Below are positions 52,999 to 61,546 of a DNA stretch of 64,000 nucleotides, one piece after another. Position 1 is the stretch's first letter. The number at the start of each line of letters is the position of its first letter. Origin of the DNA: an uncultured Prevotellaceae bacterium (lineage in GTDB: Bacteria; Bacteroidota; Bacteroidia; Bacteroidales; Bacteroidaceae); the NCBI GenBank assembly GCA_902800435.1, contig CADCEQ010000007.1, positions 4,717-68,716 of the forward strand, given 5' to 3'. Made by a program: the position numbers and the translations under genes. The notes beneath the pieces are model-generated. The model was given only the letters and a program-made list of their open reading frames with translations, was not told the DNA's origin and did not search any database.

Positions 52999-55900
52999 AT
53001 GAGAAAATCACTATTGACACTGGTATTTGCAGCCCTGACCACAACAGGATTGTGGGCGCAGGGCGTGAAGCCGCTACCCTCGATCCACGTCGAAGGGAAG
53101 TGGCTGGTCGACACGCACGGTAACCACGTCGTACTGCACGGCGTGATGGACACTCCGAGCATGTGGTTCAACGACAACCGCTGGACAGGCGGCTACAACT
53201 CAACGGGCGCCACCAACTGCCAGAACTACTTTGAGAAGCTGTTCAAGGGACTCGAGCAGGCCAAGTGCAACGTCTTCCGTCTGCACATGGATCCCGCCTG
53301 GACCAACGACAACAGCTACACCTACCCCATCGCACTCGGACAGTCGACCGAGTACACCGGCGAGGCCGACATCAAGCACTTCAACCCCACTCGACTGACG
53401 ACCTACCTGAAGTCGCTCTACTTCCCGCTGATGCAGCGCGCCATGAAGCACGGTATGTATGTCGTCGTGCGCCCACCGGGGGTCTGCCCCGGCAACATTC
53501 AAGTCGGCGACTACTACCAGAAGTACCTCATCAACGTCTGGGACCTCTTCACCCAGAACGACTCCATCCGCAAGTACTCGGGCCAGATCAGCATTGAGCT
53601 GGCCAATGAGCCTGTCAGCGTCAAGAGCGCCTCGAACACCGACGACAAGAAGGCACTGCACGACTTCTTCCAGCCTGTGGTCGATAAGATCCGCGAGAAC
53701 GGCTTCACCGGCATCGTCTGGGTGCCCGGCGCCGGCTGGCAGTCGGGCTATGCCGATTACAAGACCTACCCCATCACCGGCTATAACATCGGTTACGCCG
53801 TCCACGACTACACCGGCTGGTACGGATGCAGCGACGAGAGCGTTGACCGCGACAAGAACATCGAGACGAGCAAGCGTAAGAAGATTGAGCAGTTCCACAA
53901 CCAGGTGCCGGTCGTCGACACCAACCCCATCATCATCACCGAGATTGACTGGAGCCCGAAGAAGCCCGGCACCGGCCACTACAACGAGCACGGCGAGTGG
54001 GTGGAGTCGAACTACGGCACGTGGTCCACAGGCTCCACGTCGAAGTGGGGACAGTGCTACAAGGCCATGCTCGACCACTACGGCAACATCTCGATGACGC
54101 TTTCAGGCACGCACTGCCTCATTGACATCGACGATCTCATCAAGACCGGCGTGGCCAAGCCCTCGTTCGGCGGCGAGCCCGAAGCCTGCGGCAAAGCCTG
54201 CTGGGACTGGTATGCCGAATGGTACGAGAAGGACTACCCCAAAGCCGACTTCAAAAGCGTGCCTGTCAGCGACTTCGGCAAGACCTTCCAGAACCCCATC
54301 GTCCGTGCCGACTTCCCCGACCCCGACGTCATCCGCGTCGGCGACACCTATTATATGGTATCGACCACCATGCACCACTTCCCCGGCGCCACCATCCTGA
54401 AGTCACAGGACCTGGTCAACTGGGAGTACTGCGCCCATCCCCTTGCCCAGCTGGGCAGCGACGCGGGCTATACCCTGCTCAACAATAAGAACGCCTACGC
54501 CTCGGGCATGTGGGCCTGCTCCATGAAGTACCACAACGGCAAGTTCCATATCCTCATCAACGAGAAGCGCCCCATCGACGGCTGGAACCTGAACGGCTAC
54601 CTGCTGACGGCCACAAACCCCGAGGGACAGTGGACAATGAAGAAACTGTCGCGCAGCTACTACGACCCAGGTATGCTCTTCGACAACGGCAAGGTCTACG
54701 TGGCTCAGGGCATCGGCAACATCTCCGTCTGCGAGCTTGACGAGAACTTCAACTTCAAGCGCGAGAAGACCGTCATCAGCAACAAGGACGGACTCGAGGG
54801 CAGTCACTTCTACAAGCACGGCGACTACTATTACATCTACGCCACCTACGGCGGCTGGCCCTCAGGTCAGGCCGTGTTCCGTGCAAAGGATCCCTTCGGA
54901 CCCTACGAGGAGAAGATGGTGGTCGAGAAGAGCTACGACGGACGTCCTAACACCATCCATCAGGGTGCCCTCGTTGAGGACGTCGCCGGCAAGTGGTGGA
55001 CCATCATGCAGGAGGACCTCGGCGCCATGGGTCGATTCCCCAACCTGCAGCCCGTTAAGTGGACTACCGACGGATGGCTCACCGTAGGCAACAACGGCAA
55101 GCCCTACGAGACGTTTGTCAGCAGAGTGGCACGTCCCGCCGCCTCGGGCGACAACGCCGTGAAGCGCCTGCCCACCACCGACGTGTTCCGCACCTACCCC
55201 ATCGGCATGCAGTGGGAGTGGAACCACAAACCCGACAACAACGCCTGGAGCCTCTTCGAGCGTCCGGGCTGGCTGCGACTGAAGACGTCGAACGTCACCA
55301 CAAAGCTGCCTCAGGCCCGTAACATGCTCACACAGCGCATCTTCGCCATTAAGGACAAGGAGACGACGGGCACCGTCCGCATCGATGCCACCCACCTGAC
55401 CGAGGGCGACCGCGCCGGCATCTGCATCCTGCAGGACCCCTACGCCATGATCTGTGTCGAGATGGTCGACGGCAAGCTGCAGCTGTTCTGGGAGCAGGAC
55501 AAGGTGCGCGACCCGGGCTCAAACTTCACCCCCGCCTCGAAGACGCAGACCGTCGAACTGACCGACAGCATCGTCTACCTGCGCGCCGGCATGAAGTACG
55601 GCGACAACAAGGCCAAGTTCTACTACTCGCTCGACAACAAGACGTGGAAGCCGTTAGGCCAGCAGACCTCGCAGAGCTTCAACCTCAGCGTCTTCGTGGG
55701 CTCGCGCTTCGGCATCTTCTGCTATGCCACCAAGAAGAAGGGCGGCTATGCCGACTTCGACTGGTTCACCACCGAGGCCGACTTCGACGAGGCCGACTTC
55801 TTCCCCGAAGACTTCACCGCACCCGTCGAGAATATGTATAAGGTAACGAAGATTGCCCTGCCCACCAACGTCAAGACCATCGAGACGATGATTGGCGGCA

Positions 55901-56700
55901 AGGCCGTTCCCGTCATCACCGCCACCTATGCCGACAAGCACACCGCTCAGGTCAACAGCCTCGTGGAGTTCACGCCCGAGGAGGCTGGCATCGTCGACTT
56001 CCACAACGGACAGATGACCGGCCTCGACCAGGGCAGCACCAACGTCAGCATGGCCTACACCGACGTGCTCGGCAACAAGGTCGAGGGCTCGTTCACGGCC
56101 AAGGCCAGCTACTTCCCCTTCGACTATCAGTTCGTGCGCAACAACATTGCCGGCAGCGGCACTTATGTCAAGAATGCCACCAGCTCGGCCTTCAAGTTCA
56201 CGACGACCAACAGCCAGATGGGCTGGGTCTACGACAGCAACATCGACTTCACGGCCTATAAGTACCTGGTCATCAGGCTCAGCCAGAAGCAGCTGGCCGA
56301 GGCTCAGCTGAACCTCTACACCACCGACAAGGTAACGGGTCCCTGCTGCTCGACGCCGCTCAACGTCGACGAGTCTGTGACCGTCGTCGACCTCGAGAAC
56401 GCTCTCTACACCTCGAAGACCAACAACGGCAAGCCCTTCGATGCCACCCGCGTGCGCATGGTTACCCTGTCGGGCAATGTTATTAACAAGGTGGTTGCCG
56501 TCAAGGAAATCTTCCTTTCCAACGACAGCCAGTACGCTCCCACCGGCATCGCTGAGGCCGTCACTGCTACCAGCCAGAAGGTCAGCGTCTACACCCTCGC
56601 CGGCCAGCTCCTGCGCAGCGGCGTCGACCGCAGTCGCGCCACCATCGGCCTGCCCGCCGGCGTCTACGTCGTGGGCAGCAAGAAAGTCCTGGTGCGCTGA
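52999..56700 (+). CDS. Bifunctional GH5-GH43 enzyme with T9SS-type tail
   Basis: A 1,233-residue secreted protein from the ATG at 52999 (signal peptide MRKSLLTLVFAALTTTGLWAQ). GH5 barrel (about 25-400): acid/base in IELANEPVS (E204), nucleophile in IIITEIDWSP (E315). GH43 five-bladed propeller (about 430-735): Asp in ADFPDPDVI (D441), Asp in SYYDPGML (D556), Glu in DGLEGSHF (E600). A concanavalin-like domain typical of GH43 xylosidases or arabinosidases (about 755-925) follows, then Ig-like and CBM-like regions and a sorting tail (about 1160-1233). It would combine endo-cleavage of a glycan backbone with removal of xylosyl or arabinosyl units, although the GH5 subfamily cannot be named by eye. 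The last 235 bp are duplicated at 61222-61456. Confidence 0.92.
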   Translation: MRKSLLTLVFAALTTTGLWAQGVKPLPSIHVEGKWLVDTHGNHVVLHGVMDTPSMWFNDNRWTGGYNSTGATNCQNYFEKLFKGLEQAKCNVFRLHMDPAWTNDNSYTYPIALGQSTEYTGEADIKHFNPTRLTTYLKSLYFPLMQRAMKHGMYVVVRPPGVCPGNIQVGDYYQKYLINVWDLFTQNDSIRKYSGQISIELANEPVSVKSASNTDDKKALHDFFQPVVDKIRENGFTGIVWVPGAGWQSGYADYKTYPITGYNIGYAVHDYTGWYGCSDESVDRDKNIETSKRKKIEQFHNQVPVVDTNPIIITEIDWSPKKPGTGHYNEHGEWVESNYGTWSTGSTSKWGQCYKAMLDHYGNISMTLSGTHCLIDIDDLIKTGVAKPSFGGEPEACGKACWDWYAEWYEKDYPKADFKSVPVSDFGKTFQNPIVRADFPDPDVIRVGDTYYMVSTTMHHFPGATILKSQDLVNWEYCAHPLAQLGSDAGYTLLNNKNAYASGMWACSMKYHNGKFHILINEKRPIDGWNLNGYLLTATNPEGQWTMKKLSRSYYDPGMLFDNGKVYVAQGIGNISVCELDENFNFKREKTVISNKDGLEGSHFYKHGDYYYIYATYGGWPSGQAVFRAKDPFGPYEEKMVVEKSYDGRPNTIHQGALVEDVAGKWWTIMQEDLGAMGRFPNLQPVKWTTDGWLTVGNNGKPYETFVSRVARPAASGDNAVKRLPTTDVFRTYPIGMQWEWNHKPDNNAWSLFERPGWLRLKTSNVTTKLPQARNMLTQRIFAIKDKETTGTVRIDATHLTEGDRAGICILQDPYAMICVEMVDGKLQLFWEQDKVRDPGSNFTPASKTQTVELTDSIVYLRAGMKYGDNKAKFYYSLDNKTWKPLGQQTSQSFNLSVFVGSRFGIFCYATKKKGGYADFDWFTTEADFDEADFFPEDFTAPVENMYKVTKIALPTNVKTIETMIGGKAVPVITATYADKHTAQVNSLVEFTPEEAGIVDFHNGQMTGLDQGSTNVSMAYTDVLGNKVEGSFTAKASYFPFDYQFVRNNIAGSGTYVKNATSSAFKFTTTNSQMGWVYDSNIDFTAYKYLVIRLSQKQLAEAQLNLYTTDKVTGPCCSTPLNVDESVTVVDLENALYTSKTNNGKPFDATRVRMVTLSGNVINKVVAVKEIFLSNDSQYAPTGIAEAVTATSQKVSVYTLAGQLLRSGVDRSRATIGLPAGVYVVGSKKVLVR

Positions 56701-56722
56701 CGTTATTCCCCAAAAGTAAAAA

Positions 56723-56756
56723 AATCCTCGAATCGCTTGGCGGTTCGGGGATTTTT
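56723..56756 (+). terminator. Terminator of the GH5-GH43 gene
   Basis: AATCCTCGAA and TTCGGGGATT pair with two G-U wobbles around TCGCTTGGCGG, followed by TTT. The hairpin is an inverted copy of that at 61478-61513. Confidence 0.8.
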
Positions 56757-56759
56757 CGG

Positions 56760-56767
56760 TATCTTTG
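56760..56767 (+). promoter_or_regulatory. Promoter overlapping the upstream terminator
   Basis: TATCTTTG begins four bases after the terminator. TTGG in the terminator loop (56737-56740) is 19 bases upstream, so it could act as the -33 element. Confidence 0.6.
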
Positions 56768-56832
56768 CGGCGTTGAAACGAATTATATACCGTGACGACA
56801 ACGAACAAGTCAAACCAAAGCTTTAGTATATT

Positions 56833-59800
56833 ATGAGGACCAGACTATTTATATTCATTCTCATGCTGCTCGGCATGGCCGCAGGAGCACAGGCGTACAC
56901 CCTGAAGGTTGGCGGTGTGACAGTCACCTCGTCGAACGCCTCGAACGTGACGGGTAATAACATCAAAGCCTATTCGAGCAGCGTCAACGGCGGCAAACCG
57001 TCGGTTGTATATAACGAAAGTACGAAGACGCTGACACTCTGGAACGTCAAGATAGATCGCACGGGAAGCGACAACCGCGCCATCTTGAACGAAGACGTCA
57101 GCGGTCTGACGATTATCCTGAAGGGCACGAACTACCTGAAGGCCGCGGACTCGTCGCCTGTGAGACTCAACGCCATGACCACCATGAAGTGCCAGGCCTA
57201 TAATGGGTCGATGAAGACCTACATCTACGGCGGCAGCGAGGATGCCCTCACCGTTGGCAACAGCCAGACGTTGATAATCGAGAATGCCGATTTGTATCTG
57301 GAATCGATGAGCAGCTGCTTCGATGCCTCGGGCAGTCCATCGCTGTATATCCAGAACTCCACCATCACGGCCAAGTGTACCTATAACAAGAACAATGACT
57401 GCTACGCGCTGTTCGACTATAAACTGTTGTCGGTCACCAACTCCACAGTTACCCTGCAGGGCTATTCGCAGGCCGTGAAAAACCTGACGAACTACTCGAA
57501 GGCAGCCCGCATGTATGTGAAGACCCCGTCGGGCGGTAAGTTCGACAGTAGCAAGAAGACGTTTGTCAACAGCTCGGGTACGGCTGCCGGTACGGTGGTG
57601 CTGGACATCGATAACGAGACGGGCCTGGCCATCAACCTAACGAACTTCCCCGATGCCAACTTCTACAACTACGTGTCCAACAATTGCGATCCCAACGGCA
57701 ACGGCATACTCAGCGACACAGAACTGAAGAATGTGAAAACGATTGACATCAAGGGCAAGAACATTTATAAACTGAATGGCATTGAGTACTTCACCGAGCT
57801 AACGACCCTGGACTGCAGCAACAACAAGTTGACGGCCCTTGACCTCACTAAGAATACGAAGCTGACAACCGTGAACTGTTATGCCAACAAGATTGGTATC
57901 GACAACATGGCATCGCTTATAGCGAGCCTACCCAAGAGGACGTCGGGCACGAATTACTTAGGGGTCGTGGCTTCGAGCGAGTCGAGCTATGGCAACACAA
58001 TTACGTACGGGCAGGTGCAGACGGCTGCGGCCAAGGGCTGGACAGTGTCGAAGTGGACGGGCTCCGGCTTTACCGCATACGCCGGCACGGCTCCTGCATC
58101 ATACGGTCTGTCGGTGGGAGGCGTCGATGTGAGCTACGACAACTACAGTAACGTGTCCGGCACCTATATCAAAGCATACAGCTCGAGTGTGAACGGCGGC
58201 AAGGCGTCGGTCAGCTATAACCCGTCGACGAAGACACTGACAATTTGGAACGTCAAAATTGAGCGTACGGGCAACAACAACCGCGCTATACTGAACGATG
58301 CCTGCCCGGATTTGAAGATCGTGCTCAAGGGGCAGAACCTACTGAAGGCTACCGCCTCGGCGCCGGTAAGACTGAACGCGGCAACGACCATCAGCAGCAA
58401 CGACAGCGAGACGACGACCATTACGGGTGGCAGCGAGGATGCGTTCTACGTGGGCAATAATGCCACCGTCAGGCTGTCGGGTGTCAACCTGAACCTGACC
58501 TCGGAGAGCAGCTGCTTCGACACCTCGGGCAGTCCCACACTGTATATCGAGAACTCAACCATCACGGCCAAGTGTACCAAGGACAAGAGCGGCGACTGCT
58601 ACGCCCTGTACGACTACCACCTCGTGAATGTCAGGTACTCCAACGTCACCTTGGAAGGCTATTCGCAGGCGGTGAAGAACGTGCCTAACCTGGAACTCGG
58701 CCCCGGTATGTACATTAAAAACAGCGGCTGGTACAGCAGCGACAAAAAGACCTTTTACGACAAGAACAATAATATCGCAAAAACCGTTGAATTGGCCATG
58801 GGCACCGACCTGTCGTACAAGGCTGTAATCTACGACGGCATGAAGTGGGACGACAAGATAGCCGCCGTGCTCCTGGCACTTCAGCTTGAAAGTTTCTTCA
58901 GCGTCACCTCCTCGGGCGGCATCGACTATTACAAGACGAGCGCTGGCAAGGTGCTCTGCACCCACAACTGGAGCAAAAGTACGCTCGGCGTGCCCGGCGA
59001 CGTGAACCAGTCGGACTTCGTGCGGCAGCCGCTCAGCGATGCGACCCAGTCCGCCCTACTTGCATCAGGCACCGATGTCCTCGACGGCTACAAGAGTATC
59101 CGTCTGGATATGGAGTTTACCATCAATGAGCAGAACTTCCCCGATAAGAACCTCCGCGAATACATAAAGAAGTGGGACTTCACCGACGACGGGCGCCTCT
59201 CGGCGAAGGAGGTCGACTTCGAGTTTGGTACTTTTGATGTCAGGAACAAGGAGATTACCAATATGAAGGGCATCGAGTACTTCAATTGTATGACGAAGCT
59301 GAACTGCGGCTACAACAAGTTTACCTCACTCGACCTCTCGAACTGCAAAATGCTGGAGAGCCTGTATTGTGAAGGTAATTATCAGTTAGAGATACTTGTC
59401 GTTGCAGGACTCGAGAACCTGACGACGATAAAGTGTAACTATGCTCCTTTCAAGTCGTTGGACCTGACGGGCTGCAAGGCCTTGAACACGCTGACAATCA
59501 CCACTTCCAAACTGGAAGAGCTGATCCTGCCGCCAGACTTCAATAATAAGCTGGAATTTCTTGAGTGCGAGAACTGCGAGCTGAAGAGTCTGGACTGTTC
59601 GAAGAACCAGAAGTTGAACACAATCAAATGTAAAGGCAACAAGCTGACGGAGCTGAAATTAGGCTCGTTGCAGAATTTGACTCTTATAGACTGTAGCCAA
59701 AACGAACTGACGGAGCTTGACGTGTCGGGATGTTCTGTGAGCAGCTTGTATTGTAAAGACAACCAGCTGGAAAGTATCGATGTCGACTACAGGTGCAAAA

Positions 59801-60672
59801 ATCTGTCCTTTATCGATTGCCGCAACAATTCCATCAAGCTTTCCGAGATGGGGACACTTGTATCCGGACTGCCAAGCTGGAGCTCGCCAAGAAAGGGAAG
59901 GCTGGTGGTCTACGATCCGCTGGCTCCCAAGAACAACGAGATAAGTGCCGAACAGGTAGCGAAAGCCAAGAACAAGGGCTGGGATGTGCTGCAGGTGATT
60001 GATTCAGAGCAGGTTGACTACGAAGGCCTGATACCCGACGGTCTACCCATCGACGAGACGAATTTCCCCGATCAGTATTTTCGTAGAGTTGTCAAGGAAT
60101 TGGACCCGGACCAAAACGGATACCTGACCGACGAGGAAATACAGGATGTGGCGGAAATAAGAGCAGGCAGCAGATCGATGAAAGATCTGACGGGCATTGA
60201 AGTGTTCACCAATCTGAGGTATCTCGACTGCAGTGGTAACGACCTCACAGAGTTAGACCTGTCGAAGAATAAGAAACTGCAAGTCGTTAAATGCTACAGC
60301 AACAAGATTTCCGGCACGAATACAGACTACCTGATTGAACACCTACCAACGACGACAGGCGGCGAACTGTACTTCATAAGAGAATGGGGTGAAAGTAACA
60401 AGATAACGGAGCAGCAGAAGGCGGCAGCAAAAGCCAAGGGCTGGCGGGTGCTGACTTCCGAAGGCAGCGAGGCGCCGACCGTCGGGGGGCTCATTGGCGA
60501 TGTCAACGGCGACGACAAGATGGATGTTGCCGACGTAACCCTGCTTATCAGCTACCTCACTACGGGACAGATACCCAGCGGATTCTCCCTCTCGGCAGCC
60601 GATGCCAACGGCGACGGTCTTGTTGACGACGAGGATGTGAGGACCATGATTGACATGATAATAAATAATTAA
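56833..60672 (+). CDS. Large surface protein: duplicated beta-helix modules, LRR and dockerin-like end
   Basis: A 1,279-residue exported protein (signal peptide MRTRLFIFILMLLGMAAGAQA). Two homologous modules (about 22-255 and 410-650) each begin with a GGV-V repeat followed by IKAYSSSVNGGK and contain a parallel-beta-like core (TLTLWNVKIDRTGSDNRAIL). Leucine-rich segments rich in LDCSNN/LDLSKN follow each module (about 265-385, 750-1030 and 1085-1190). The C-terminus has two calcium-loop repeats, DVNGDDKMDVADVTLLI and DANGDGLVDDEDVRTMI, a type I dockerin arrangement. No cohesin is encoded in the window. It may be a surface binding or scaffold-attached protein. Binding partner and ligand are unknown. 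Confidence 0.8.
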   Translation: MRTRLFIFILMLLGMAAGAQAYTLKVGGVTVTSSNASNVTGNNIKAYSSSVNGGKPSVVYNESTKTLTLWNVKIDRTGSDNRAILNEDVSGLTIILKGTNYLKAADSSPVRLNAMTTMKCQAYNGSMKTYIYGGSEDALTVGNSQTLIIENADLYLESMSSCFDASGSPSLYIQNSTITAKCTYNKNNDCYALFDYKLLSVTNSTVTLQGYSQAVKNLTNYSKAARMYVKTPSGGKFDSSKKTFVNSSGTAAGTVVLDIDNETGLAINLTNFPDANFYNYVSNNCDPNGNGILSDTELKNVKTIDIKGKNIYKLNGIEYFTELTTLDCSNNKLTALDLTKNTKLTTVNCYANKIGIDNMASLIASLPKRTSGTNYLGVVASSESSYGNTITYGQVQTAAAKGWTVSKWTGSGFTAYAGTAPASYGLSVGGVDVSYDNYSNVSGTYIKAYSSSVNGGKASVSYNPSTKTLTIWNVKIERTGNNNRAILNDACPDLKIVLKGQNLLKATASAPVRLNAATTISSNDSETTTITGGSEDAFYVGNNATVRLSGVNLNLTSESSCFDTSGSPTLYIENSTITAKCTKDKSGDCYALYDYHLVNVRYSNVTLEGYSQAVKNVPNLELGPGMYIKNSGWYSSDKKTFYDKNNNIAKTVELAMGTDLSYKAVIYDGMKWDDKIAAVLLALQLESFFSVTSSGGIDYYKTSAGKVLCTHNWSKSTLGVPGDVNQSDFVRQPLSDATQSALLASGTDVLDGYKSIRLDMEFTINEQNFPDKNLREYIKKWDFTDDGRLSAKEVDFEFGTFDVRNKEITNMKGIEYFNCMTKLNCGYNKFTSLDLSNCKMLESLYCEGNYQLEILVVAGLENLTTIKCNYAPFKSLDLTGCKALNTLTITTSKLEELILPPDFNNKLEFLECENCELKSLDCSKNQKLNTIKCKGNKLTELKLGSLQNLTLIDCSQNELTELDVSGCSVSSLYCKDNQLESIDVDYRCKNLSFIDCRNNSIKLSEMGTLVSGLPSWSSPRKGRLVVYDPLAPKNNEISAEQVAKAKNKGWDVLQVIDSEQVDYEGLIPDGLPIDETNFPDQYFRRVVKELDPDQNGYLTDEEIQDVAEIRAGSRSMKDLTGIEVFTNLRYLDCSGNDLTELDLSKNKKLQVVKCYSNKISGTNTDYLIEHLPTTTGGELYFIREWGESNKITEQQKAAAKAKGWRVLTSEGSEAPTVGGLIGDVNGDDKMDVADVTLLISYLTTGQIPSGFSLSAADANGDGLVDDEDVRTMIDMIINN

Positions 60673-60709
60673 TTTACAATAAAAACGGAAAAGCTACGTT
60701 ATAATAAAC

Positions 60710-61456
60710 GTGCTTAGACGTTACGCCATACTCTCTGCCGTACTCTTTGCGGTGCTTGCTGCCCGGGCACAGTACGACCCATCGTTCAGTCACTACTGGG
60801 CGATGGAGACGTCGTTCAACCCTGCAGCAGTCGGCAAAGAGCAGAAGCTAAACGTGGCCGGCGCCTACAACATGACCCTGACGGGCTTCGAGAATAACCC
60901 CAGGACTATGTACGTGGGAGCCGACATGCCGCTCTACTTCTTCCGTTCATTCCACGGCGTGGGCCTACAGATATTGAACGACGAGATAGGTCTCTTCTCC
61001 CACAAGCGGCTCAATGCTCAATATGCCTTCAAACGCCGACTGCTTGGCGGCATGCTCAGTATCGGCGTGCAAAGCGGACTGGTGAGCGAGTCGTTCGACG
61101 GTTCGAAACTCGACCTGATTGACGATAACGACCCTGCTTTTATCAAGTCGGAGACGACGGGAACGGGCTTCGACCTGAGCGGTGGAATCTATTATTCCCA
61201 CCGCCTCGGATGGTACGCGGGCCTGTCGGGCAATGTTATTAACAAGGTGGTTGCTGTCAAGGAGATCTTCCTTTCCAACGACAGCCAGTACGCTCCCACC
61301 GGCATCGCCGAGGCCGTCAATGCTACCAGCCAGAAGGTCAGCGTCTACACGCTCGCCGGCCAGCTCCTGCGCAGCGGCATCGACCGCAGCCGCGCCACCC
61401 TCGGCCTGCCCGCCGGCATCTACGTCGTTGGCGGCAAGAAGGTCATAGTGCGCTAA
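60710..61456 (+). CDS. Chimeric PorP/SprF-type protein with T9SS sorting tail
   Basis: A 248-residue reading frame starting GTG at 60710, with signal peptide MLRRYAILSAVLFAVLAARAQ. Residues about 22-170 match PorP/SprF-family T9SS outer-membrane proteins (YDPSFSHYWAMETSFNPAAVG, SFHGVGLQILNDEIGLFSH). At GWYAGLSGN the sequence switches to a T9SS sorting-type tail that copies the end of the GH5-GH43 protein: NVINKVVAVKEIFLSNDSQY through GLPAGIYVVGGKKV. The join lies at a shared CCTGTCGGGCAATG, so it looks like recombination. The usual C-terminal third of the barrel is missing, so the protein is probably not a working PorP. It may be a relic or have acquired a new role. A terminator follows. Confidence 0.8.
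   Translation: MLRRYAILSAVLFAVLAARAQYDPSFSHYWAMETSFNPAAVGKEQKLNVAGAYNMTLTGFENNPRTMYVGADMPLYFFRSFHGVGLQILNDEIGLFSHKRLNAQYAFKRRLLGGMLSIGVQSGLVSESFDGSKLDLIDDNDPAFIKSETTGTGFDLSGGIYYSHRLGWYAGLSGNVINKVVAVKEIFLSNDSQYAPTGIAEAVNATSQKVSVYTLAGQLLRSGIDRSRATLGLPAGIYVVGGKKVIVR
61222..61456 (+). repeat. Duplicate of the 3' end of the GH5-GH43 gene
   Basis: This segment matches 56466-56700 over 235 bp without gaps and about 15 mismatches by eye (roughly 94 percent). It begins exactly where PorP similarity stops. Confidence 0.9.
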
Positions 61457-61477
61457 GCCATTCTTAAACAACAAAAT

Positions 61478-61513
61478 AATCCCCGAACCGCCAAGCGCGA
61501 TTCGGGGATTTTT
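61478..61513. terminator. Bidirectional terminator, inverted copy of 56723-56756
   Basis: AATCCCCGAA and TTCGGGGATT form a perfect 10-bp stem around CCGCCAAGCGCGA. The loop is the reverse complement of that at 56723-56756 apart from a two-base insertion. It serves both the chimeric gene and the convergent GH3 gene. Confidence 0.85.
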
Positions 61514-61546
61514 CTGTCTCAGTCAAACGGCAGACATACCGTAGAA

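Noticed and set aside
60710..61456. Intact PorP/SprF gene
   Set aside because: The C-terminal part of the family is absent and replaced by a tail copied from another gene, so it is reported as a chimera.
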